A DNA stretch of 64,000 nt, taken from positions 34,593,058 through 34,657,057 of the forward strand of contig CM047426.1 of assembly GCA_026168455.1 (NCBI GenBank), written 5' to 3'. Below the pieces are notes generated by a model, which was not told the DNA's origin, did no database searches, and was given only the letters and a program-made list of their open reading frames with translations. The translations under genes were made by a program, and so were the position numbers. Below, piece by piece: positions 1-12,700 of the stretch. Source of the stretch: Theocolax elegans (taxonomy: Eukaryota > Arthropoda > Insecta > Hymenoptera > Cerocephalidae). Each line of letters begins with the position of its first letter. Within the stretch, counting starts at the first letter, position 1.

Positions 1-2846
1 AGTTTAAAGCATTTGAAGTGCAACAAAACGATTCGACGTAAAATGAGCGCACGAAAAATTAAGTTATAGAAAAACCCAAGTATATATACTTATAGACGAA
101 TAATTAATTCGGCTAAAGAAATTTAAACGCGAGTTCCACGAAAAATAAAAGAGAACCCTGCTCTGGCGCATGCAGCTCTTAAAAATGGTTAACCCTCGTC
201 TTTGATCGTCACGCGGCAGCGTATTTCCATTTTTCTCTCTCACTCTTTTTCTCCCCTCCCTCACGCCCTAAACAAAGTTGAATACATAGTGTGGAAAGAG
301 ACTAGATCGGCGATTTGGTCGACGCGCGGGAATCGTTACCTCGTGATTACGGGCTCGCGTGCTGACGTAAACCGGTAGTTTACAGGGCGCATTCTCTAGT
401 CTCTCGAGCATATACGTGTGCGTGTGTGTGCGTAATGTATATAACGCAATAGCCTTGCGTGTAAACGTAGCCAAAAACATATACGCTATAAGGTCCGTGC
501 GCACACGCACACACGTACACGCACGCACACACACACATTCATAGACACTCATGTATACATAGGACTATAAGCCGAAAAGTTTGCCCCGCGAACGGGCGCG
601 GGAGAGAGGGAACGGACGAGACGCAGTTAAGCCGGAGAGGGACCGAGAAAATGCGTTCACTATTCGCGACATTCAATTCGTGTCGAGCCGGCTTAGCTTC
701 CGTTTCGCGGTTTCCACGCGTCTACAACTAAAACATACTCTTATTTCCGGTTACCAATTTTTTTTGAGGATGTTGTGAATTAAGTGACACGTGCAACAAG
801 GTTTTATCTTCGATGTTAAATGCATCAAATATATTGTTGACCAATTTTTCAGGTGGGTGATTTTACTTTCATTTTATTTCAAGTTATTTCATTCGAGGGA
901 CCAATGATATTTTCCACGCGCTATTAAGATTATGCGAAATGCATTACCTGCGCTTATTCTTTGTTCATTGTGTGACTAAAAGCTCTCATTGAATAATTAG
1001 GGTAATCAATTTAGATATATTTTTTTAGTAATAAAACTATTAATTTGGTGTGTAGTTGTTCTTTTGATGAGACTTTATTTACGTAAAACGAACAATTATT
1101 ACACGTATATACTTCGTTTTGTTTAACGTAATATAATTTAATAGTAATTAGTATAGGTTAGGTTTATTTTTACTTGATTCAATAATTGCATCAATCAGAT
1201 AGATAAATATTTTTGTGATATTATCTTTTAATTTAATTGATTTTTATTATTTGCATATTATTGTCTATACTCTTATAACCCGATTACATTTAATTGAAAA
1301 CTATAATTTAAATAAATTACATTTTTATATACAACTATAATTTAATAAGAAAAAAGAATAGCACCTTAAATTGTTGGTCAAACAATTGAAATCCTTGTAA
1401 ATTTAAATAGATTAGTAACGCGTAAGTCACGAGTAATGTATTATATTGTTTCTATAATGATTCTCGTTCACCGCTATCTAGTTTGATCGTCAGTGTGCGC
1501 GTCAATAAACACAGGTGAATGTATCGGCGAGCGCGCAGGAGGGACGCACGAAGGGCGCGAATGCAACAATAACACCCGACTATCTTATACGCGCATTGCC
1601 GTTTACCTCTGTATACTTGTATATTATCGTGTAATCGTGTGAACTTTGTATAAACACTGAAATGCCTTGAATCAACTCACCTTAATTTCACCGAATTTTG
1701 CTTGTGCTTTCTCGGAATTTTTATCCCCAATTAGTTTTCCACTTTTCATATAAATTTTAGCTTTTAGCTAATGAACAACCGTATGCTAGTTTTCCGTATT
1801 ACAACATTTTTTGTCGATGCATACAAATTAATAAAGTATCTTTTCTTTTCATTTACCGATATTGAAATAATTAATCCAACTGGTTCTTAAATATATATAT
1901 CGCAATCTGTATATATTATAATACAGTGAATACATTTTTATACTAAATTAATTATGCTAATTCATGTGACATAATAGTATATTGATTTAAAATAAAATTT
2001 TTAATTCTTTACACTTTAACAATAAGAACATATGGAAATATCAAATGGCTAAATGAATAATAATAATTATATTTATCGGGGACGACGTATGAAATAAAAT
2101 TATAACTTATATATAACTATAGGGCTAAAAATTTGGTCGATGCGACGACGTGACCCTCGGCGTTGCACGCATCACTCACACGCGCGCACTCTCTCTCACA
2201 CACACACACCCATATACGTGTATATATATATATATAGATGCCATATAAACGACTATTAGAAAAGTAGACGTCTGGGAATAATAGGAATAGGTTCGTACCA
2301 TCTGAGACCCCTTGCATGTTGGAGCGCAAAAATAAAAGCCGCTTTCTCTCTCTCTTACTATCGCATAGAACTATGAAAAGCGTTATTGGCTTGCCTTTAA
2401 TCCGAGTGGTTGTACTTTCTTACTGTGGATGTTCATACACGCGCGCGCACGCACACACTGACACACGTATACATGTGGCCCTCTCCGCGGGATGCACTCG
2501 CGCGCGAGCACGATCGATTTTCTCTTTCTTTTTTCATTTCTACCACGCTCTATGCGGTCTCTCTACAAGCGCGCCCGGTTGTGCTCGTTTCTAGGATTAG
2601 AAGTGCACCGCGCGATGGGAACACCTGCTTTTCTGCCCTTTGCGTTACTCATGCGACGGGTGATACTGGTATTCCGAATTTTTTTTCTTCATTGACCTCG
2701 TTGGTACTTTGGTTTAGTATCTTTTATACAGAATGATTGATTAGCAAGTCTGATAAGTTGACTCGTAGTTGTTAATTTTGCCTTTGAAAATTAAGTAATT
2801 TGCAACAATAGAATCATGTATTGTTAACTATCATTTGCTTAGTTAA
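1..2846. other. Non-coding DNA, no gene seen
   Basis: Mostly AT-rich. A GC-richer patch at about 290-740 carries GT/CA runs (about 417-435 and 503-537), and a CT/CA/TA microsatellite sits at about 2187-2236. Open frames here are short, full of low complexity and unlike any family I know. This may be intergenic DNA or an upstream intron of the BTB-ZF gene. Confidence 0.6.
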
Positions 2847-2855
2847 CTATTTTAA
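2847..2855. repeat. Left target-site duplication of the SINE
   Basis: CTATTTTAA, identical to 3070-3078 on the other side of the tRNA-like element. Confidence 0.65.
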
Positions 2856-3069
2856 CTGAGGCTTGCAATGTCTCGGTCGGTAGGGTGGTAGACTCGTACT
2901 GGAAAGTCCCAAGTTCAATTCCGGGTCTCTGCTGATTGATACAACCACCACTGGGGAATATATTTTCAACAAATCTTCTCTTCACAAAGAGACGTTATGC
3001 TGCATTTGCCGGTGATTAGCACCGAATTGGGAGCATAAAAAAGAGCGACGTTAAAATAATAATAAAAAT
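2856..3069 (+). mobile_element. tRNA-derived SINE-like insertion
   Basis: Near its start are a pol III A-box-like TGTCTCGGTCGG (2869-2880) and a B-box-like AGTTCAATTCC (2912-2922), 43 bases apart as in tRNA genes. A non-tRNA body follows, then an A/T-rich tail with AATAATAATAAAAA (about 3055-3069). The element is flanked by identical CTATTTTAA copies at 2847-2855 and 3070-3078, which look like target-site duplications. It has no coding capacity and would depend on a LINE. The family is not known to me. Confidence 0.7.
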
Positions 3070-3078
3070 CTATTTTAA
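3070..3078. repeat. Right target-site duplication of the SINE
   Basis: CTATTTTAA, directly after the A/T-rich tail and identical to 2847-2855. Confidence 0.65.
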
Positions 3079-5010
3079 ATAATGAGAACTTTATTTATAC
3101 AAAAGTTTATAAAATTGAATTAAAGTTAATACATATAATATATTGTATATAAATTAACGATTGAAATCTACGTTTCGTAACAATGAGGTCGTAAAATTCG
3201 TGTGTAGAAGCAATGTTAAAACAAAAATCTTGACTAGCCCACATAGTACCAAAATGCAAGAGACTAATAAAGCAGTAAAACTTCATATTCGTTCACTCTT
3301 CGTATAGTTTGTATATGCGTGAAAAGAAATCCTGCATCTCTAAAATCTTGTGACTAAAAGAGGGGAACACTTCACTACTTCGGATGAACGTTCCTGGTCT
3401 TCCGTTCTCTTTCTCTATGCGGCGTTCATGCGTTACCGGTTTTCATTTAGAGGCGACTCTCGTTCTCGCTTGGTCGCCAAGAGAGGCGACACGGGGAAAC
3501 TGCGTAACCGAAATGCATCTTATTATTCGGCCAGCGGGAACTCGCTTCTTTCGTGAATTTTATTACTTCCTTGTACGAGCAACTTCAATGGATCGTTCCT
3601 CTATTTTTTTAGGAGGTGCGAGTATACAATTTTTATCTCGCCCATAAAACTAGTTGTTCCTGCACACATTCGACGATTTTCTTTCTTTCAGAGGTGTCGT
3701 TACGATTACGGTGCCTATTGTGCTGCTTATTAATTATGTCACTTAATTGTTACGATTTCTGAGTTTTTTGTGAACGGACATTTTGCCTTTGTAGCAAATG
3801 TGTACCGTTTTCTTACTTGCTAATTTAGTTTAGGAATAATTATATAAATATAAAAACTTTAAAATAAGTATAGATGTAATATTAAATAAATATAAATAAA
3901 TATTGTATCATAAATTTGTGAAAGCATGCAAGAATCGTATTATATTGTTGTAACGTGTCAAGCAATGAACTTTACAACATATTGATTGAGGGTCAGCAAA
4001 TAAAAATTTAAAATCTAAAACAGTTGTTTACAGTTCATTGGCCTGAGGTTGGCTAAAATTCTATGCATTATAGCCGAATGAATGAAACGTTAGCTATACT
4101 ATTTTGCTTCACTCATGCATATTTTATTTGAATAATGTTTTCAAGCACATAAATGTATACAAGTGCGGCATTTTGTTGTAAATATATTATTTAATGTAGA
4201 TTTGATAAACTTAATTTTAATAATTATCCTTTCCTACATTATAATTATTTTATAAGAATTTGTATTAACACGTATTTTGCATGAATGTTAGTTTATTATG
4301 AAGTTACTAGTTACTAGCTATTTAATTTTGACATTAAACATATACATATATATATATATGAATATATAATAAATGTTTTTATTAAATCTAAATTTGATCA
4401 TTGATCCATTGCTTGTTGAAATAACGGAAAGAAAATTTATCATAGTATCGTGAAAAAAGTTTATAATAACTTTTTTCTCTTTGATGCTCGCGGACTCGAT
4501 ATATATACAAGCACCTAGGAGTGAAAACTCGTGCACCCGCGCGAAAAACCTCGCGTATTACTATATGAACCCCAGTAGCGCACAGGAGACCCCGTTGTGT
4601 ATGTGTGTGCAATGTGTGTGTGTGCGCGCATAATACCATCCGTAAAAAAGACAAAACCAAACCAGACAGAGAGAAAAAAGTTTTCGGCGATTTTAATTAG
4701 CGCGTCCTCGAACCTGACCGAGCTCCTTCTTTTTTTTTGTTCCCTTCATACTCGACGCGTATACGCTAACAAAAAGCACACACAGAATAAAAGCGTGCGA
4801 GAGAGAGAGGTATGTACGTATATGTATATAGCAAACGGAAGAAGAAGAAGGAAAACTGTCAAAAGCATCAGCGCTTTTTTTCCTCGTTACGCTCATCTCT
4901 CTTCTTTTTTTTCAATCGCCGCGACCGCTGCCACCCCCGTTCGACGTCTCTCGCCTCGGCCGAGAATCTGCGCTTTCATCAGAATTTCTATCGCACCAAC
5001 CCCTTTCAGG

Positions 5011-5162
5011 TTCTCTCTCTCTCTCTCTCCCTCTTTCTCCTTTCCTCCCTCTCTCCCTCCCTACCTTCGTCTCACTCTCTCTTTCTCCCTCTCTCTCCTC
5101 ACGCATATACGCTGCGTAACGCCCTTCGGCAATTACGCCATATCTCCCTCTCCCTCTCTCTT

Positions 5163-5193
<31 letters not shown>

Positions 5194-5199
5194 CTCTCA
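5011..5199. repeat. Imperfect CT (GA) microsatellite tract
   Basis: Two blocks of CT repeats with CCCT and TTTC interruptions, split by a short GC-richer segment with the ACGCATATACGC sequence. It creates long but meaningless open frames on both strands. GA/CT tracts can bind GAGA-type factors in insects (inference). Confidence 0.85.
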
Positions 5200-6981
5200 G
5201 TGAGAAAGAGAGGAAGGCTCTGGGCTCGATGGCGCGTCTGCATATCTGTGTGGGTGCGTATACTACGTGCAGGGGTGGTGTGCTGCAGGAGGGTAAGACC
5301 ACCGAGCCCTGGGGTGGCTAGGCCGCGCGTTGGCTCACGTTGCAGTATTGACTGTGCGTTCTTGCTTGCTTCGAACTCTCCCCTCTTGTACCAACCAAGT
5401 CCGTGTGGGAGGCAAATACATTCAAACAAAAATTTAGACTATATATCCTTTACCGTACTGTGTAAAATTCTTCAAATTAAACACTATCTTTTACTCAATA
5501 ACAAATGTTGATCTTTAGATTGTCATAATTTTTATAACCTCTGTATATAAATAGTACTAAAATAGGTTTAAATAAAGTAAATTTTACATATTTAGTTAAT
5601 ATTAATTATATTCCGATAAGAATACATTTTTTCAGAGTACGATTATATATTAACATTGTTTATCACTATATGGAAAAAGAAGACAAAATTATTCTGAAAA
5701 TAATGTGATAATGAGAAATAAATGCCCATAAAAATTCGAGGGAATCCATGAAGCATCAAATGATTTTTACACCGATTCGGAATTCGATTTTTTTTTCACC
5801 GGGGAAAATTCGCAATAATTCGACCCCTGTATAAAACGTCTTCTCTCCTCTCATGAACATTACCCATTTCTTACTCTTGGTTTCTCCTACGAAAGAGGCG
5901 AAGTCTTCTTCAATGTGCTTCTAGTGCGTTCATTCTATTCGTTTCCGTCTTTCGCCCTCGGAGGTTGGAACGGAACATCAATGATTCTCTCTTACTTTGT
6001 GCTGAAATTCGTAGTAAGCCAAGGTACTCCTCCGAATTGTATGCACGGATGCTAATAATGGGATCTTTCATTATCTTCTCCATGCGCGCGTCATACCCTC
6101 TGTTTTATTCTTCTCTGTGTATATGTGAAAGTATATATCTATGTACACAGAGATTGCGTGCGTCTTACGTAAATCTTTCGCGAGCGCATTTTCGGTTTGC
6201 TCGTTAAGGAATTTAATTGACGCGAGGGATTGTTTCGACCCGGGTAGTTGGATACTAAATGTATTGTAAAATTAGAATCAACGATCTTCATTCTTAGAAG
6301 GGTGTGCGTCTTTTAATATTCGTTTTTGTTACTCTCGTTTTAGGGAGGGATGTACGGTCATGATCTTACATTTTTTTACGCACAAAAAATTTTTAAACCT
6401 TTTTTTATAAAATAAAAAATAAATTGTATAGAAGAATTAAGTTATTAAATATTTTGATGGTTATCTGCTACATTGGATTGATATCCACTTAATCATTTTT
6501 GCTCAAGTTATTAAAGACGAGATTAAAGAGTACATTTAATAGCGAATTTTTTAATATAATGCTTGGTTAGTAATTTAAGTTTTTATTTTGCAAACAATTT
6601 GGAGAAACACGAGTTTTAGGCATTTTAACATTTTTTTTTCTTTCGCGTGACTTTTGTTTAAATAAATGATCATTAACTAAATTTTTATTTATAACATTTT
6701 GATTATAATATTTGTAGTTCAAGAGGTCCTTAAGCATTTACACTGCACAGAAATTAAAAAATGAATACATATCTTTAGAGAGGATAAAAATAAGTCAATA
6801 AATATATGTATAAGGAAGCATGGTGCATACATGAGATCATTTGGAATATCCGCGTTAATGCAGAGTGTAATATATATGATGCAGAATACGTCGTCATAAC
6901 AACTGCACGTTTGTGTCCAATTTCGTAAGCCTCGGCGTGACTTACGAGAACAACACGTATTGCATATACATATATACTTAT

Positions 6982-6984
<3 letters not shown>

Positions 6985-7015
<31 letters not shown>
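6985..7015. repeat. CA dinucleotide microsatellite
   Basis: About 15 uninterrupted CA units following a TATATACTTATACG stretch. Confidence 0.95.
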
Positions 7016-7017
<2 letters not shown>

Positions 7018-9681
7018 TTTAGCCTCCGATTTTGAAAAAATATTGTTTAATTTAATAATTGTTTTATAATTTTCAAATACAAATATCGCTCACATCAACG
7101 TTTTGTACAAAAATAGGAATTATTTACCAAATATAGTTCTTTATTTATAAAATATTAAGTATAAATTATTAAGACATACAATATTTTTTACTATCAATAA
7201 TACTTTTTTACATTTGAGTTTTAGTAGATTTTTCCGAAGATTTTTACTAAATTTTAATTTGGGGAAGAATAATAATTCATAAGAACTTACAATAAAAGTT
7301 GCAAAGAAAAAAAAGTACTAAACATTACATTTAGCTTAGACGATCGAACACTTTATTAAATAATTAAGAAAAAATTGGAGGTTTTCTTAGTTGGAAACAA
7401 AAAAGTAAAGGACTGAAAATGAAATACGGTTTCGATTTGATGCAGGGCGCTTGTTGTGCAATATTTATGCGGCGCTTGTGTGCGGAGGGAGCAAAAAGAA
7501 CACGTAGAAAGATAAAGAGAGAAAAAAAAGGAGAGCGAGAAATAGGAGGCGTTGCGTTTTATTTTACCGATAGGAAATTCGCAGAATCGATCGACGGTTA
7601 AACAAGAGAGGAAGAGAGAAAGTAAGAGGCAGTTTATATGGATAGAGTATTGGGTATACTTTTAGGTAAAAACCAAGTCCTATAATTATCCGACATTATA
7701 AGCCAGAACGCACGTTTTCTGTGCATGCGTATATATAGAAACACAGTCCCTTGTATATTACGCGACGACTTCCTCTTTGTGTGATGCGTGAATCAGTGCA
7801 CGCTTATATTCGCTTTTTGGCGATGTCCGCGCGGGCGAAATCCCATGACGTCATTACTTCAGCGTTTGCTACGCCGGAAATCTGGATGCAGGTTCTCTCC
7901 CCTTTCTTCGCTTCGTCCTTGCGATAGTTTCGAGAATCCGTCGAAATTATTGGGAATGGTTGTGTATGCAAAAAAAAATGGGCACATGAGTTCGTAGGTG
8001 AGTTTCAGGATTTTCCACGTTTGTAGTCATCTAGTCGATGGGTTATGTTTTTCTTAAATTAAATTTTCGATTCTCATTATTTTTTACTATATTATTTAGC
8101 AAATATTAAGGTCTACATACTTAGTAACTTTTATTATACCACTTTTCTCAGTCTGAGTAATGCTGTCGATTTACTATCCAACTCAATATGTTCTTTATTT
8201 ATTTTTAATTTATTAGACAGAAGGTACATTTGATGTCATTGATTATTTGTAGTAAAAAAGTAACGATTATTCAATAATAAAACATGAATAATTTATATTT
8301 ATAACTCTGTTTAAAAAAGATAAAATGTTAGCATTAGATGTGAATATAAAATAATATAATCCTGAGTAATTTACATAATGAAAGTTATAATTGAAGATTT
8401 TATGTAATTTCCAAGCTAATTTAGGTGAAACTATATTTTTATTGAATATAATTTGGTAAAACCCAAACAAAATGACACAATGTATTACGCGTGTGTCATG
8501 TGTTAAGTATGCCAAAATGCATGCATTTTTATAGATCATATTTTTAATGTCTCTCTAAAGCTTAAAATTATCAATATTTATATTGTGGTTGTGAGAAAGC
8601 CTATTCGATATTGCACATAAATGAAAATCACTAACGACTATCAAAAATTGTTAAATGATTTAATTGTTAATATGTAAAACTGAAATTCACCTTGAAGTTA
8701 TAAAATCAAAGTAAAATTGATGTTATATACCCTGAAGAGATAATGGTTACGTCTATATATATAAAACTCCTCCAAACGTTTTTCAACAGTACGCAAAAAA
8801 GGAGAGATGACTCTCAACAACAGTCGAAAGTTTTTAGACGAGGGGGATTACGCAAACGGCATTGCAACCGTCTCTCTGTACTCGTGCGACCACATAGGAG
8901 AGAGAAACCTAATCGTCGACGCGCTTCCGAGATTCATGCTATAACAATGAGACTTTGCTCCCTCTCTTATTAATAGAGCTTTCTCTAAGAGATTTTCACA
9001 ATTGTTTTTCTATTTTGAAAATCAATATATTTTTTACATGCTGTGTCGTTTAAATATATTTATTCACGATTATGGTTAATTAACATATTAAGTTTGTAGG
9101 TAGTGTATATCACACTTTATTATGCTCTTCAGAGTAAAAGACGTTTATAGGCTGTAGTTTAACAATTGTCTAGAGAATACGATTATTGTGAGATAGAAAA
9201 GCTGAAATAAACCATGGGTACTGTAAAACCATTTTAAATGGAGTGAATTAAATTCTTGTTTGATGACGAATATGCGGTTAAAGATAAAGAATTTAGAATT
9301 TTGTAACGCGTAGAAAAAATATAGCATATTTCATGTTTTTAATTAACAATATAATAAACTATAATTTGTGAGGTGGTATAAAAGCTTATCTGTTACAAGA
9401 TATAAATTTGAATTGATGTAAATGAAATCTTTAGATAAAAGTGACATGTAAATAATTGTAGTAACATGTTATTTCCTAAAAGAAGTTTCCGAATCGTAAT
9501 TTAATTGTACAAGATACATAAACTTATTTATAATCAATTCGTAAATTCGTAAAGTACGCAGATCGGCAATATACATATTGTTTTGAAAATTTTGCAGAAA
9601 AACAAATGATAACGTTTATGCGCGGGTTTTTCTGTTTTCTAAAAGTTATAATCATGGCAATCTGCACACTCTTTTATCAGA

Positions 9682-9729
9682 ATAAGTAAAAGCACTCGAA
9701 GATGTCGAGTGCTTATCATTTCTACTTAT
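9682..9729. repeat. Inverted repeat able to form a hairpin
   Basis: AAGCACTCGA and TCGAGTGCTT are perfect reverse complements around the small loop AGATG, with an outer ATAAGTA/TACTTAT pair. The loop is too small for a typical microRNA precursor. No flanking element was recognised. Confidence 0.6.
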
Positions 9730-12700
9730 AGTTAGTTACGATATTAGAGATTTTTTAGTATAAGATATATTCTAAAAATAAAGTTTATGTGATAAAAAAT
9801 TTAATAATTTCAGTGACTTGTCTAAAAAATTCAAATTTTTATTCGATTATTGAATGCAAGTAAATGTTAATCAAATGTAAAAATAAAAATAGAAATCTAG
9901 TTAAAAAGATGAAGATTTCGGAGTGACCCGCGAAAAATGTCTATTACGTCGATTACGAAAGGTTGAGACAACGATGTGTGCATCGAAACTCCCACTACTT
10001 CGGAATTGATACTATCTTGGGCCGTGCGTGTATGTGCGTGTGTGTGTGTTGTGTGTGGAAGAGAGGGAGTAAATCGAAAAAGGAAGGATGCAGAGCGCAT
10101 GTGCACACGAGGTTATGTACGGGCTGGGAGTGTGTGCGTGAGCCTAAAAGCGCGCGTGCGGGCCCCGCGGCGACCTTGAGCCACCCGGTACCTCTCTGTC
10201 CCCCACTTCACCGCCCGCGCCCATCGCCAGCCGAAATTACCTCGGGCGGCCCCGCCGCTCCTAGCCCTCCCCCCACGCACGCGCGCGAAACTCACTGCGC
10301 TGTTGACTCTGCACACGCGCGTTTCTATAGAGAAAGAGAGAGAAAGAGAGAAAAAGCAGAGGAGAGAGCGAAAGAGGGAGATTTCACTGCGTGCGTTGCA
10401 GGCTTGCCGAATTTTTGCCGAATACACCGAACCGTTTGGATGTCTCTCTTCATCGGAGAGTGTTTTTTTTCCATTTTTTTTCCATATTTATTTGTTGTTA
10501 TTTTTATTTTAATTAAACGATAGTTTCCTTTATTTTTTTATTTTTATTTTTATTGTTATACTTATTTGGGATACACTTGGAAGCATTGCAGCCGGTCTTT
10601 TGTTACGTATAGTTGCCGTAGAGCATCGCTCTGGGTGCGATGTACGATTTGCTGTTGAATTTGCAAGGTAAATCTATTTTTTTTTATTAGTGATATCTTT
10701 CCTGTAGATTCTCTATACGTTTTCCTTAATAATTGGGGTTAGTAAAATGCAAAATTATAGGTCTATTGTCATTTGTCCTTACGCGCATAACGTATACTTT
10801 AGATGAATAAGATTGACACCTTTAATATTTTTTGCATTTTAACTGCGATTTGAAACATTTATATAAACAAAAAAGAAATAGTCGGTGCATCTATAAAAAA
10901 TAATTTGTTATCATTTGCCAATACACACTTAAATCTTGATGTTTGACCCACATTTTATAAACACACGCGGACACCGATAAGAGGATTGATCGTTTATTTA
11001 GTTAGAAAATTAATATACAATTGTACAAATTCTTTCATTTATTGTATTAGCATTAATACAAATTTTTATATATTTTTATATAATAACTTAGATTCAATGT
11101 AATATGATTATACAATGAGTGTTCCATGTTACACAAAAATGATAGTTTGATAAGTTTACGATAATGTCATATAAGATTCGGATATAAAAATACGCACACG
11201 AGTCTCGAGTGAACTAGCTGAATATGGGACTCCTAAACAAATTTTTATACAGTTATTCTCATAGTGGTAAAAATAGACGCACGCGTGAAATTTTGTGCAA
11301 ATTTTCAATCGATTATATATCCATGGCAAAATATCGTTATATTTATTAAAATAACATTATTTTTCAGAGAGAAACGGGAAAACCGTCGAATGCCGGAAAT
11401 AATTATTTATTATAATTCCTTATAATCGTTTGCACTTTTGAAATGTGAATAAATAATTTTTACGTTTGTTTTGTGTGATATCCGGTGCACTTTAGTTCTG
11501 ATATTATACCTGCTTTATTGTTTGATGATATTTTAATAGTTTTACAAAATCAACGTCCTTTCGACGTCCTTCACCCTTATTCGTCTGGTATGACAATTAC
11601 TTAAATTATCAATTACAGTTTCTGAGGATTTTTGTTAAATATGATAATTATTTATAATTTTGAAAATATCAATTTTATGAATTAAATTTCATTAAGTAAA
11701 TCAATTAAAGAAACGTTTATTTTATAATTCGTAAAATTTGCGTATACGAAGCATAAATTTTGCAGTATTTAAAATTGATCCAAATAAATGTGATTAAATA
11801 AATACATAAAAACTGATGCGTACAAACGGTCGCAAAGCAGCAGCAGTAGCAGCAGCGAACTATTATGAAAATTCATTATTAATAAGGCCACGTTACAATT
11901 GATAAGCTCGCTCTCTTTTAACTCGTGCTACTATCAAGGCCATGCTTTTATAGTAAATATGATATTGTTGCAGCACGTAATGCCGCTCGTTGGAATTAAA
12001 GATTGCGAAGTACCTTTACGCACCCTTCGGTGAACCAACAGAGAATATGTTCACCATAAACGGTTATTATTTATTTTATACTTGTATAAATACGTGGAGT
12101 CGTGCACACGTGTGAGTATTAACATGAGGGTCTATATGGTGTGTTGTCATTTCTCACAGCTGCGCGAATGTCCATACGTGCGTGTGAACCATACACTATA
12201 GCAAAATATGCAAAAACTCGTGTGTGAATCATTTCGTCATTGGAATTGGCTTATAATGGATTTGCTTAATTTCGTTCTTTTTCGGCGCTTAGTCTTTTTT
12301 TTCGTCTTCTATCTCAATTGCTCTTTCGTTCCCCTTTCATCCGATAAACATTGTTTTTGTATAAATGAATTTATTCCGATATACATATACACTTATGGAA
12401 GACCGAATTAATTGATACGTTTTTAAACGTTAATCGATTTTATTGCAGTAAAGGAAGAAATGCGTTTTAGTAACATTGTTAATTGACTGCTATAATCACA
12501 TACATTACAGAATCTAATAAAATGTATTTAGGGAATTAATAATTTATGTAACAAAAAACTGCTACTTTATCATATAATTATAATAATACTATTTTTTTAC
12601 ATTATTGTTAATAATTAAAAGATTAATTATTATATTTTAGAATATTTCTTTAAGGATAAATATAATTCAATATATACAGTTCATGTAACATAGTTATTTA

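Noticed and set aside
2862..2935. Functional tRNA gene
   Set aside because: A and B boxes are tRNA-like, but no complete cloverleaf or acceptor stem was found. The body, tail and flanking duplications point to a SINE.
4597..5511. Longest open frame in the window (304 codons, + strand)
   Set aside because: It is driven by the CT microsatellite (Ser/Leu/Phe runs) and spans several low-complexity blocks. Overlapping frames on both strands are equally open, and no domain is visible.
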